A stretch of 64,000 nt of DNA from Nocardia sp. CC227C (lineage in GTDB: Bacteria; Actinomycetota; Actinomycetes; Mycobacteriales; Mycobacteriaceae), in NCBI RefSeq assembly GCF_030767025.1, contig NZ_JASITE010000002.1:434001-498000 (forward strand), read 5' to 3'. A model generated the notes under the pieces. That model searched no databases. It had not been told where the DNA came from and saw only the letters and a program-made list of their open reading frames with translations. This document shows positions 9,512-18,124 of this stretch, piece after piece (within the stretch, counting starts at the first letter, position 1; every line of letters starts with the position of its first letter). Made by a program: the position numbers and the translations under genes.

Positions 9512-12500
9512 GTGCGTTCGAGAGCTGTGGGGAATGCTGTGGGGAAGAGAACTGAATACGTCGACTCCGAGGAGTTCTCACAATCGATAGCCGTTGCCGT
9601 AGCCACGTTCGGCGCGGCAGTCGGACCTCGGCTCAGAAGCAGGGCGGGCGGGGCCGAGCATCAGCTCAGCGGTCCATTCTGTGACCTGCTCACCGAGGTG
9701 GGCGCGAAGCTCGGCGTCAAGGTTCTCACCGTGGCCGAGACGACTCTCAACGCGCTGGGCGTCCGTCCCGACTTCATGGTGGATGTGGAGGGGGCGCGCA
9801 TCGGATACGCGGAGTTGAAGGCTCCGGGTCGGAAGGTTCCCACCCTGTGGCATCCGGACAAGCGCGAACGCGAGCAATGGGACAAGCTCACGCTGCTGCC
9901 CAATGTGCTGTACAGCGATGGCACGCACTGGGCTGTGTTCCGCTACGGCGCACGCGTCGGCGAGGTCGCCCGGTTCACCGGCGACCTGCACCATGCCGAT
10001 GCCAAGCTCCGGCCGGCTGACGATGAATTCATCAGGGTGGTCGCGGATTTCCTGCTCTGGAAGCCGGATCCGCCGCGCTCGGTGTCCCGATTGGTCCACG
10101 CCGTCGCCAATCTGTGCCGGCTGCTGCGTTCCGAGGTAGCCGATACTCTCGCCCGGGAACAGGACGGGCGTGAGGAGGACCCGATCTTCACCGGGCTCGC
10201 CGAAGACTGGCGGCAGTACATGTTCCCGGGACTCACGGACGAGGAGTTCGCCAATTCGTATGCGCAGACGGTGACCTTCGCCTTGCTGCTCGCCCGTGTG
10301 GACGGCATCTCCTTCGAGAAGCGCACCCTGGCCGAAATCGCGGAACTGCTCGGAAAGAAGCACTCGCTCATGGGTCGTTCCCTGACAGTGCTCACCGGTC
10401 ACGGGGTCGAGGAGCGCAGCGTCGTCGTCAAGACCATGCAACGTGTCGTCGGCGCCGTCGACTGGGACACATTGAGCCGCGGCAACACCGATACCTATCT
10501 GCATTTCTACGAACGATTTCTGGAGGAGTACGACCCAGCGCTGCGTCAACAGAGCGGCTCGTACTACACCCCGAACGAAGTCGTGTCGTTCATGGTCGGC
10601 TTCGTCGATCGCCTGCTACGCGATCGGCTGGGCAGGGAGTGGGGATTGGCAACCGACGAGGTGGAGATCGTGGATCCCGCCATGGGCACCGGCACCTACC
10701 TGCTCAATATCGTCGACCGGGTAGCGCGGACCATTGCGGAGGAACAGGGCGAGGGCGCGGTGCGACCGCAGCTACAGGCTCTGTTCACACGGCTGATCGG
10801 GTTCGAGCGCCAGACCGGCCCGTTCGCGGTCGCGGAACTACGGGTGCACCAAGCGTTGAAGTCGAAACACGGCGCCGAGATCCCGGAGCAGAAGGTCAGG
10901 TTCTTCATCGCCGACACCCTCGACGACCCGGGCGTCGAGCACACCTACATACCGTCGATCCTGGAGCCGATCGCCCGGTCCCGCGCCAACGCGAACAAGG
11001 TCAAGCGCGAGTCGCGCGTACTGGTGGTGATCGCGAACCCGCCGTATCGGGAGCGCGCCAAGGGAATGGGCGGGTGGGTCGAGTCCGGCAGCGGTCATCG
11101 GGGGGTGCGTGCGCCGCTGGATGCGTTCCGCGCCACAGGATTCGGGAGGTACGAGTATGTGCTGTCGAATCTGTACGTGTACTTCTGGCGGTGGGCGACC
11201 TGGAAGGTATTCGACGCGCACCCGGATTCACCCGCCGGGATCGTCGCCTTCATTACTCCGTCCTCCTTCACGACGGGGCGGGGTTACTCCGGAATGCGTG
11301 AATATCTGCGCCGCACGGCGGATGAGGGGTGGATCATCGACGTTTCGCCGGAGGGCGAGCATCAACCGCCGGTCGGCACCCGCGTGTTTCCCGGCGTTCA
11401 ACACCGTTTGTGCATAGGTGTTTTCGTGCGCCGTGGCACCTCTGATCCCAGTCGGGCGGCACGAGTCCACTACACCGCCGTCCATGGGCGGCGTTCCGAG
11501 AAGTTCGCGGCTCTCGCGGATTTGGGACCGGACGGGCCGCGGTGGATCCCGACCGCCGACGATTGGCATGCCCCGTTCAGCCCGGCCGGCACCGGTGAAT
11601 GGGACAGATACCCGCTGGTCGGAGACCTGCTACCGTGGTCGCAGACCGGCGTGAAGCCGAATCGAAACTGGGTGCAGGCGCCGGATCGGGTCACCCTGGT
11701 CCGTAGGTGGGATCGCCTGATTCGAAGTACCGCCACGGAAAAGGCCGAGTTGATGAAGGCGACCCGAGATCGTGGCCTGACGAGTAATCCTCCCGCGTTG
11801 CCCGGAGCCGAGCCGCCGAGAACGCCACTGGCCGAACAGACTCGTACCGATCCCACGATCGAGCCCATCGCCCTCCGCAGTTTCGATCGTCAGCACCTCA
11901 TCTATGACGCACGAGTCATCGACTTCGCTCGCAGACCGCTCTGGGAAGTGCGTGGCCCACAACAAATCTACGTCACCGAACAGCATGCCCATCCGATAAC
12001 CGCCGGCCCGGCGCTGGTGTTCACCGATCTGGTCCCCAGCATGCACCACTTCAACGGCCGCGGCGGCCGAGTGCTCCCGCTGTACCGCGATGCGGCCGGG
12101 CTGATGCCGAACACCGCACCCGGGTTGCATACTTGTGTGGGTTCCCGTCTCGGAACGCCGGTCAACGCCGAGGACCTGCTCGCGTACGTCGCAGCGGTCA
12201 CGGCCCATCCCGCCTACACGACACGATTCGCGCAGGATCTGCGAAATCCCGGTGTTCGAATCCCACTCACCACAGATCTTGAAAGCTGGACCGATGCGGT
12301 CCGGCTGGGCCGGGAAGTGCTCTGGCTGCATACATTCGGGCATCGCTACACCGACCCCGATGCGGGCCGCCCGCACAGCACGCCGCGGCTCGACGCGCAC
12401 CGACGACCCCGAGTCACCGCAACCATACCGGATAGCACCTCCGAAATGCCGGACGTCATCACCTACGAGCCGGCCACCGAGACGTTGCACATCGGATCCG

Positions 12501-12850
12501 GCCGCATCGCCCCGGTGCCGCGGACGGTCTGGGAGTACGAGGTATCCGGACTGAAGGTGGTCAAACACTGGTTCGACTACCGCAAACGCAATCCCGGCGG
12601 CAAACGCACCTCACCGCTGGACGACATCAACCCCAAGCAGTGGCCGGCTCGGTTCACCACCGAACTGCTGGAGTTGCTGAATGTGGTCGGCCGGTGTATC
12701 GAATTGCATTCAGTCCAAGCCGAACTGCTCGATCGGATCTGCTCGGGGCCGTGCCTCACGGTCACCGAACTCGAGGACGCGGGTGTGCTGCCGGTGCCCG
12801 ACGCAGTGCGCAAGCATGTAGCGGCTCCGGACGAACCGACTCTGCTATGA
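9512..12850 (+). CDS. Single-chain restriction-modification enzyme (type ISP/IIG-like)
   Basis: About 1112 residues, divergent from the helicase. An N-terminal PD-(D/E)xK nuclease-like domain shows RPDF...YAELKAPG (about 85-110). The central N6-adenine methylase has motif I DPAMGTGTYLL (about 388) and motif IV IANPPY (about 507). The remaining 500 residues look like the target-recognition part of the type ISP family. No helicase motifs are present, so unlike classical LlaGI-type ISP enzymes it lacks its own translocase; the neighbouring helicase could supply one, but that is inference. Starts are GTG 9512, 9527 or 9539; 9539 has a GGGGAA site in front and may be the true one. It should cleave unmodified invading DNA and methylate self DNA. 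Confidence 0.85.
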   Translation: MRSRAVGNAVGKRTEYVDSEEFSQSIAVAVATFGAAVGPRLRSRAGGAEHQLSGPFCDLLTEVGAKLGVKVLTVAETTLNALGVRPDFMVDVEGARIGYAELKAPGRKVPTLWHPDKREREQWDKLTLLPNVLYSDGTHWAVFRYGARVGEVARFTGDLHHADAKLRPADDEFIRVVADFLLWKPDPPRSVSRLVHAVANLCRLLRSEVADTLAREQDGREEDPIFTGLAEDWRQYMFPGLTDEEFANSYAQTVTFALLLARVDGISFEKRTLAEIAELLGKKHSLMGRSLTVLTGHGVEERSVVVKTMQRVVGAVDWDTLSRGNTDTYLHFYERFLEEYDPALRQQSGSYYTPNEVVSFMVGFVDRLLRDRLGREWGLATDEVEIVDPAMGTGTYLLNIVDRVARTIAEEQGEGAVRPQLQALFTRLIGFERQTGPFAVAELRVHQALKSKHGAEIPEQKVRFFIADTLDDPGVEHTYIPSILEPIARSRANANKVKRESRVLVVIANPPYRERAKGMGGWVESGSGHRGVRAPLDAFRATGFGRYEYVLSNLYVYFWRWATWKVFDAHPDSPAGIVAFITPSSFTTGRGYSGMREYLRRTADEGWIIDVSPEGEHQPPVGTRVFPGVQHRLCIGVFVRRGTSDPSRAARVHYTAVHGRRSEKFAALADLGPDGPRWIPTADDWHAPFSPAGTGEWDRYPLVGDLLPWSQTGVKPNRNWVQAPDRVTLVRRWDRLIRSTATEKAELMKATRDRGLTSNPPALPGAEPPRTPLAEQTRTDPTIEPIALRSFDRQHLIYDARVIDFARRPLWEVRGPQQIYVTEQHAHPITAGPALVFTDLVPSMHHFNGRGGRVLPLYRDAAGLMPNTAPGLHTCVGSRLGTPVNAEDLLAYVAAVTAHPAYTTRFAQDLRNPGVRIPLTTDLESWTDAVRLGREVLWLHTFGHRYTDPDAGRPHSTPRLDAHRRPRVTATIPDSTSEMPDVITYEPATETLHIGSGRIAPVPRTVWEYEVSGLKVVKHWFDYRKRNPGGKRTSPLDDINPKQWPARFTTELLELLNVVGRCIELHSVQAELLDRICSGPCLTVTELEDAGVLPVPDAVRKHVAAPDEPTLL

Positions 12851-12959
12851 CGGCGAGCGCTGCGGGAAAGTGCTGTGGTCGGCGATCATTCCAGTTCACC
12901 GGACCCCTCGGCGATCAACCTGTGCAGGAGTCCTGCGACAACGGTTCCCAGCCATTCGG

Positions 12960-13364
12960 TCAGTCGGCGGTGGGCGTCGATTCGCGGACCACGTTCGCGC
13001 TCAGAAAGTCCGGCGCCTTGATCACGTGCCGGAGCATAATACGAATGAAGGCGGGCATATCGGCGGCCGTGGGGTCACGGTAGACGTGCGGACTGTTGAC
13101 CTCGTAGGTGCGCCGACGTGTCTCGAGCTGGAAGTGTCCGGCCGCGAGCACATTGCGCACCCAATCGGATTCGGGTCCGTAGGTCAGCGCGATCACGAAC
13201 CCGCCGTCGCGGCGGAACGCCCACAGCGGCGTGCGGAAGACCTTGCCGGATTTGCGGCCGCGATGCACGACCACCGCCCACCCGGGAGCCCACGGCGCGA
13301 TGAACCTCGTGATGCGGTTGAGCCCGGCCTTGTTGAGGCGAGCGACCCAGCGTGGAGCAGGCAT
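12960..13364 (-). CDS. F420-type nitroreductase-family protein (Ddn-like)
   Basis: 134 residues from ATG 13364, preceded by GAGGAG; a GTG further upstream would lie inside the operator palindrome. The family signature is visible: a GWAVVVHRGRKSGKVFRTPL strand pair followed by ALTYGPESDWVRNVLAAG and a C-terminal helix pair. Such proteins are small split-barrel flavin/deazaflavin reductases typical of mycobacteria and nocardiae, and they reduce quinones or xenobiotics with F420H2. It is divergent from a TetR regulator and is probably its target. Confidence 0.85.
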   Translation of the reverse strand: MPAPRWVARLNKAGLNRITRFIAPWAPGWAVVVHRGRKSGKVFRTPLWAFRRDGGFVIALTYGPESDWVRNVLAAGHFQLETRRRTYEVNSPHVYRDPTAADMPAFIRIMLRHVIKAPDFLSANVVRESTPTAD

Positions 13365-13381
13365 TCTCGAAAACTCCTCAC

Positions 13382-13402
13382 CTGTGGAATTCTTTTCCAC
13401 AG
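13382..13402. promoter_or_regulatory. Palindromic operator between nitroreductase and TetR genes
   Basis: A perfect inverted repeat, CTGTGGAA-N5-TTCCACAG, sits in the divergent promoter region 17 bases from the nitroreductase start and 50 bases from the TetR start. Its size and position fit the binding site of the adjacent TetR protein, which would repress both genes. Confidence 0.6.
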
Positions 13403-13452
13403 ACTAGAGCCGCCACACCCCAGAAGTCAACGCTTGTAGAATTTCCGACACC

Positions 13453-14055
13453 ATGCCCCCCATCGGACGCAGACCAGGAAAAACCGATACCCGCGAGGTC
13501 CTGCTGGCCACGGCCCGCCGCCGCTTCGCCGCCACCGGCTACGAGCGAACCAGCGTGCGCGAGATCGCGGCCGAGGCCGGCGTCGACCCGGGCCTCATCC
13601 GCCATTATTTCGGCAGCAAGGCCGAACTCTTCCGCGCCGCCATGGGGTGGCCGTTCGAACCCGCCGAGATCGCGGCCCGCATCACCGACGGCCCTCCGGA
13701 ACTCCTCGGCGAACGCCTGACGCGCGCCTTCTTCGAGATCTGGGATCACCCCGACACCCGGGCTCCGCTGCTGGCCATCCTGCGCGGAGCCGCCACCCAC
13801 GACGAGTCCGCGGCACTGGTCCGCCAGTTCATCCAGGGCCGCGTCTACTCCGAGATCGCCTCCGCCCTACCGGTTTCCGACGCGGAACTGCGTATCGACC
13901 TGGCCATGGCACACCTGGTGGGCGTCGCCTATCTCCGCTACGTCCTGCGGGTCGAGCCAGTGGCCTCCGAACCCCGCGACAGCCTGGTCGCCCGCATCGG
14001 CCCTGCGGTCTCGCTACATCTCGGCGACGCCCCGAGCACCGACGGCCCCGCCTGA
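13453..14055 (+). CDS. TetR/AcrR-family regulator
   Basis: A 200-residue regulator. The N-terminal DNA-binding domain is clear: ATARRRFAATGYERTSVREIAAEAGVD, then LIRHYFGSKAELFRAAM, the recognition helix and following turn of TetR proteins. The C-terminal ligand domain resembles the TetR_C_33-like group. It is divergent from the nitroreductase gene with a palindrome between them, the usual layout for a local repressor relieved by a small molecule. The start ATG 13453 matches the usual distance to the HTH. A composite hairpin follows the stop. Confidence 0.9.
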   Translation: MPPIGRRPGKTDTREVLLATARRRFAATGYERTSVREIAAEAGVDPGLIRHYFGSKAELFRAAMGWPFEPAEIAARITDGPPELLGERLTRAFFEIWDHPDTRAPLLAILRGAATHDESAALVRQFIQGRVYSEIASALPVSDAELRIDLAMAHLVGVAYLRYVLRVEPVASEPRDSLVARIGPAVSLHLGDAPSTDGPA

Positions 14056-14075
14056 GGACGACGGCGGCCCGAGAC

Positions 14076-14118
14076 GCATCGGTGGGGCTTCCCACTGCCG
14101 GGAAGGGACGTCCGATGC
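14076..14118 (+). terminator. Composite stem-loop after the TetR gene
   Basis: Nested inverted repeats: outer arms GCATCGG (14076) and CCGATGC (14112), inner arms CTTCCC and GGGAAG around a 6-base loop. It begins 20 bases after the tetR stop. No T-run follows, as is common in actinobacteria. It could also act as a leader structure for the symporter gene. Confidence 0.5.
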
Positions 14119-14137
14119 CTGTGACACACTCAATAAC

Positions 14138-14157
14138 GTACCGCTGATTAGCGGCAC
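14138..14157. promoter_or_regulatory. Shared 20-bp palindrome, site A (glutamate symporter)
   Basis: GTACCGCT-GATT-AGCGGCAC: two 8-base arms with one mismatch, 134 bases before the symporter start. The same element occurs before the glutamate dehydrogenase gene and, in near-perfect or degenerate form, before the two merR genes. Probably an operator for one or both MerR regulators. Confidence 0.65.
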
Positions 14158-14291
14158 GGTACTTAGAGGGAAGTTGTCTCGGGTTGTCGCCGCCGATGGC
14201 GGCCCGTTACACACGTCGTGCCACCGTCGTGACGAATACGCGCTGCCGGGCATCTGCCTCGGGTGCCCGGAGCCGCGCTGAAAGGGTCTTG

Positions 14292-15731
14292 ATGTCTGCG
14301 AACACAATAGGTTTCGCGCTGCTCCTCATCGGAGTGATGATGTTGGTTTCCAAGATCATCCGAGTGAAATGGCGATTGGCGCAGAAGCTGTTCATACCGA
14401 GTTCGATCATCGGTGGTGTGCTCGCGCTGCTGATCGGCCCCGATGTGCTCGGTCGGATCGCCGCGGCGGTGGGATTCGACGGGATGGCCGATGCTGGCCT
14501 GTTCACCTCGGAGATCCTCGATGTCTGGAGCAGCCTGCCGGGCCTGCTCATCTCACTGGTGTTCGCCGGGCTGTTCATGGGACATCGCCTGCCGTCGCCG
14601 AAGGAGGCCCTGCACATCGCCGGGCCGCAGATCTCCTTCGGTATGACCATCGCCAGCGGTCAGTACGTCGTCGGCCTGTTGCTGGCGATACTCGTACTGG
14701 TCCCGCTGTTCGATGTGCCCGTATGGACGGGCACACTGATCGAGATCGGCTTCGAAGGCGGCCACGGCACCGCCGCCGGAATGGCCGACACCTTCGCCGA
14801 ATTCGGATTCGCGGAGGCGCAGGACCTCGCCCTCGGCATGGCCACCATCGGCATCCTGTCCGGGATCATCGTGGGCATCGCCCTGATCAACTGGGGTGTG
14901 CGTCGCGACAAGACCCAGATCCTGCACAGCGACGCCTCGCCCTCGGTGGCCGAACAGGCCGGAATCGTGGAGAAGGAGCGCCGCCGCGCCGCGGGCACCC
15001 TGACGGTGCAGCCGGCATCCATCGAAACGCTCACCCTGCACTTCGGTCTGCTGGCGCTCGGCGTGCTGATCGGCTGGCTGCTGCTCACCGGCATCCAGTG
15101 GGTCGAATCGAAGCTGTGGGCCGATAGTTTCGAGCTGTTCACCTATGTCCCGCTGTTCCCGATCGCCATGGTCGGCGGCATCATCGTCCAGCTGGCCATC
15201 CAGGCCTTCGACCGCGACGAGATCGTCGATCAGCAGCTGATCGAACGGTTGCAGGGATTCTCGCTCGACGTGCTGGTGATCGCGGCACTCGGAACGCTGT
15301 CGCTGTCGGCCATCGCGTCGAACATCGGACCGTTCCTGCTGCTGGCCGGCGCGGGCCTGGCCTGGACGATCGGCGCCTTCATCTTCCTGGCGCCGCGGAT
15401 GCTGCCGAACTTCTGGTTCGAGCGCGGCATCGCCGACACCGGCCAGGCGCTGGGTGTCACCTCCACCGGGCTCATCCTGCTCCGCGTGGTCGACCCCAAC
15501 CTGGAGACACCCGCCTACTCCGCCTTCGGCTACAAGCAGCTCCTGCTGGAACCGTTCTTCGGTGGCGGGCTGGTCACGGCCGGGGTGATTCCGATCATCG
15601 CCAACTTCGGGGTCGGATGGGTGCTCGGCCCGATGCTGGTGCTACTCGTCGCATCGCTGTCGATCGGCATGCTGTACTTCGGACGACAGCGAACGCCGAC
15701 GGCGGCCAAGGATCAGGTCGCGACCGGCTGA
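14292..15731 (+). CDS. Sodium:glutamate symporter (GltS family)
   Basis: A 479-residue inner-membrane transporter with about ten helices. Family features include KLFIPSSIIGGVLALLIGP near the N-terminus, the re-entrant GFEGGHGTAAGM motif (about 155) and a matching GIADTGQALGVTSTGLILLR in the second repeat. It imports glutamate, or a similar acidic substrate, with sodium. The ATG at 14292 follows AAAGGG; an open extension upstream runs through the operator and is rejected. The upstream palindrome it shares with the NAD-glutamate dehydrogenase and merR genes suggests joint control of uptake and catabolism. A strong hairpin terminator follows. Confidence 0.9.
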   Translation: MSANTIGFALLLIGVMMLVSKIIRVKWRLAQKLFIPSSIIGGVLALLIGPDVLGRIAAAVGFDGMADAGLFTSEILDVWSSLPGLLISLVFAGLFMGHRLPSPKEALHIAGPQISFGMTIASGQYVVGLLLAILVLVPLFDVPVWTGTLIEIGFEGGHGTAAGMADTFAEFGFAEAQDLALGMATIGILSGIIVGIALINWGVRRDKTQILHSDASPSVAEQAGIVEKERRRAAGTLTVQPASIETLTLHFGLLALGVLIGWLLLTGIQWVESKLWADSFELFTYVPLFPIAMVGGIIVQLAIQAFDRDEIVDQQLIERLQGFSLDVLVIAALGTLSLSAIASNIGPFLLLAGAGLAWTIGAFIFLAPRMLPNFWFERGIADTGQALGVTSTGLILLRVVDPNLETPAYSAFGYKQLLLEPFFGGGLVTAGVIPIIANFGVGWVLGPMLVLLVASLSIGMLYFGRQRTPTAAKDQVATG

Positions 15732-15745
15732 TCCGGTACGAGACA

Positions 15746-15778
15746 GGGCGCTGAGACGGGGGCACCCGCTCAGCGCCC
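15746..15778. terminator. Hairpin terminator between convergent genes
   Basis: Perfect 10-base arms GGGCGCTGAG and CTCAGCGCCC around a 13-base loop that itself contains CGGG/CCCG. It is placed 15 bases after the symporter stop and 72 bases after the convergent pucR stop, so it can serve both genes. Confidence 0.8.
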
Positions 15779-15849
15779 GCTTCGTATGCCCGGGTGCCCA
15801 CCTCATATGCCCGGTGCCGAAGGTACCGCACGCTCACCGGGGCGGCTGG

Positions 15850-17166
15850 CTAGCGCTGGGGTGCGCGCAGGACCTTGCGCCCGAGCAGGCTGCAGACCTC
15901 GAGGGCCACGGCGATATCGAGCTTGCTGTGCGGTGTGCTGCCGTCCTGGATCATGTCCAGCGCCTTGGTGATTCGGTACTTGACCGTGTTGCGGTGCAGG
16001 ATCATCTGCTGCGCGGTGTGCAGATGGCTTTCGCCGGTCGCATAGTAGGTGCGCAGGGTGTCCCGGAGGGGCGCGGCCTGCTCGGTATCGTTGGCGAGTT
16101 CCCCGAGCACCTCTCGGACCCAGGCCCGGGTCGCATCCAGGTTCTGAGTCAACAGTGACACCACCGCCACGCCCGGGTCACCGAAGCTCATGGACCGACT
16201 GGGCGGCGAGTCCGGGACGGTGGCCACGAAATAGGTGGCCTCGGCCTGCTGATGGGAGCGTCGGAACCCGGACAGTCCCCGACCGGGCAACCCGGAGGCC
16301 AGCCGGATCCCGGCCGGCAGCCCACCCGCCGCCCACGACTCCGGGATCTCGACAGCCGGGCGATGCTCCCCGAACGGCAGCCATGCCCACACCAAGCGCC
16401 GGTCGACCGCGGTCACCAATGGTGGCCCATCGGTCTGGAGGTCACGGGCGAGCGCCCGTGCCGCCGAACCGAGCACGTTCAGCACGGTCGACTCGTCTCC
16501 GCCGGTGTACCAGAGGAACGCCGCCACATGGGTTCGGTCCAAGCGGTAACCCGTGGCGTCCTCGAAAGCGGCCTGATCCGGAGCCGTCGTGGACAGCAGA
16601 CCCTGAACGGTGGAGGAATTCACTGTGCCGCGAGCATTTATCCACCGAATGCGTTCGGCCTCATAGGTTTCGAAAACGTACGAGGTGATCCAGTCGGCAT
16701 AGGCGTAGATTCTGTCGTTGAGCAGCTTGACCACGGCCAGCCCCAATTCGACCGGCAGCCTTCTGCGCTCCACCTCTTCGTGGAGGGTGCGCATGATCGA
16801 GTTCTGTCCCATATGGTACGACCGCACCAGAAGGTTGGACGGGATCTCGCGCTGCGCCGCCCGGCGCGCGGACTCGACCGCGGCGATCGGGGGTTGCATG
16901 TGCTCGAGCGGAATGTTGTTGGCCAAGATCTCGATCATGGTCGAAACATTCGAGTGGATCGCGGCGATCCGCATTTTCTCCATTCTCGGATCGGCGCGCG
17001 TGAAGTCGTTCTCGTTGAGTATTCGGAGGGTCATCTCCTCGACCACTTCCGATTCCCGCGCCCGCAACGCCGTCCCGATCTCCTCGATCACACCGGCTAC
17101 CAGAGCCGGTGACGGCTCGGACGACACGGCGGCTCGATGTTCGGGTGGGAGCGCGGAAACAGTCAT
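15850..17166 (-). CDS. PucR-family transcriptional regulator
   Basis: 438 residues from ATG 17166, with GAGAGG upstream. The N-terminal half is helical (about 20-190) and resembles the RsbRD-type sensor domain found in actinobacterial PucR proteins. A degenerate GGDEF-like region occupies the middle. The C-terminal HTH_30 domain is unmistakable: HTAQQMILHRNTVKYRITKA followed by LDIAVALEVCSLLG. These regulators usually activate nitrogen or aromatic catabolic genes in response to a metabolite. It converges on the glutamate symporter gene; the truncated AMP-binding gene ends 41 bases upstream on the same strand. Its targets are unknown. Confidence 0.85.
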   Translation of the reverse strand: MTVSALPPEHRAAVSSEPSPALVAGVIEEIGTALRARESEVVEEMTLRILNENDFTRADPRMEKMRIAAIHSNVSTMIEILANNIPLEHMQPPIAAVESARRAAQREIPSNLLVRSYHMGQNSIMRTLHEEVERRRLPVELGLAVVKLLNDRIYAYADWITSYVFETYEAERIRWINARGTVNSSTVQGLLSTTAPDQAAFEDATGYRLDRTHVAAFLWYTGGDESTVLNVLGSAARALARDLQTDGPPLVTAVDRRLVWAWLPFGEHRPAVEIPESWAAGGLPAGIRLASGLPGRGLSGFRRSHQQAEATYFVATVPDSPPSRSMSFGDPGVAVVSLLTQNLDATRAWVREVLGELANDTEQAAPLRDTLRTYYATGESHLHTAQQMILHRNTVKYRITKALDMIQDGSTPHSKLDIAVALEVCSLLGRKVLRAPQR

Positions 17167-17207
17167 CGAGCTGGACCTCTCAGCAGGATCGTGCGCGGGG
17201 CTCGGCC

Positions 17208-17951
17208 TTACGGCACCTGGGCCCCGAATGTCGCGAAACCCGAGCACGCCGACACTCTCGTCGGCGGTGTCCGAGTAGGCGGTGTCCGGGCCGAGACCAG
17301 GCTGAGCCGAGATCCCAGCACCATCGCCGCAACGAAATTCATTCCGATCACATCGGCTCGGGCCAACGGCAGCGAGATCCTGCAGTGGTCGGATCCGGTG
17401 AGACCCAGACACCGGATCGTATCGGCCGCCACCTCGTGTAGCCACCCGTGGGAAAACTCGCCGCAATCCGGCCCGGCACCGGACCCGAAACACACCAGAG
17501 CGGAATCCTCGCCCGTCGGTTCCGGCGGAGCGACCCATCCGACGGGCACCGGTCGCGCCAGGACCTCGACCGCCAAGCGCGGAATCCCGGCGATCCGATG
17601 CGGAGCGTCGGGCACCGGGCGATCATCCAGCACCACCACGGCGTCGGCGGCGACGATCTGCTTTTCGACCAGCGGCTCGCCGCCGTCCGGGTCCAGCGGT
17701 GCCGCGATCGCACCCAGCCGCCACACCGCCATCAGAGCCACCAGTAACTCCAGCCGATTGGGCAGCACGATCGCAACCGTGGCACCACGCCGAACACCCG
17801 TAACGGCCAGGTGGGCGGCCGCGGCATCGACACGCTCGACGAATTCGCGATATCCCCAGCTGAGACGATGGTCTTCGAGACTGGGCGCGCCCGGGGCGAA
17901 TTCGGCCCGATGCCAGACAAAATGATCGACAGCCACAGACACGACCCTCAT
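17208..17951 (-). CDS. Truncated AMP-binding (acyl-CoA ligase-like) protein
   Basis: 247 residues that cover only the N-terminal half of an acyl/aryl adenylating enzyme (LSWGYREFVERVDAAAAHLA..., GATVAIVLPNRLELLVALMAVWRLGAIAAPLDP). Where the ATP-binding P-loop (TSGTTGxPKG) belongs, it reads CFGSGAGPDCGEFSHGWL, a decayed version. The large remaining catalytic portion is absent. It therefore cannot be a normal ligase; it is either a decaying pseudogene or a stand-alone domain. It lies just upstream of pucR on the same strand. Confidence 0.6.
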   Translation of the reverse strand: MRVVSVAVDHFVWHRAEFAPGAPSLEDHRLSWGYREFVERVDAAAAHLAVTGVRRGATVAIVLPNRLELLVALMAVWRLGAIAAPLDPDGGEPLVEKQIVAADAVVVLDDRPVPDAPHRIAGIPRLAVEVLARPVPVGWVAPPEPTGEDSALVCFGSGAGPDCGEFSHGWLHEVAADTIRCLGLTGSDHCRISLPLARADVIGMNFVAAMVLGSRLSLVSARTPPTRTPPTRVSACSGFATFGAQVP

Positions 17952-18124
17952 CCGTTCCGTACTCAGCAAGTCGAACGCTAACGGCCTACCGCAGCCCTGG
18001 GAACGTACCCGGACACCACAGTCGGCGGGGCGTGTTGTGCACAGAGCACAAACGGCCCGGTAGCGCTGCGGCCGCGAGTTGTGCCGAGGCCGGTCGGCGG
18101 GCACGTGGCGGGCACGGAGCCGAG

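Noticed and set aside
6991..9555. Long plus-strand open frame (854 codons) opposite the helicase
   Set aside because: It lies entirely antisense to a gene with clear helicase motifs; its translation is Arg/Gln/His-rich without domains. A mirror effect of GC-rich codon use.
3649..12850. Defence island as an integrative element with attachment sites
   Set aside because: I looked for flanking direct repeats, a tRNA and an integrase and found none by eye.
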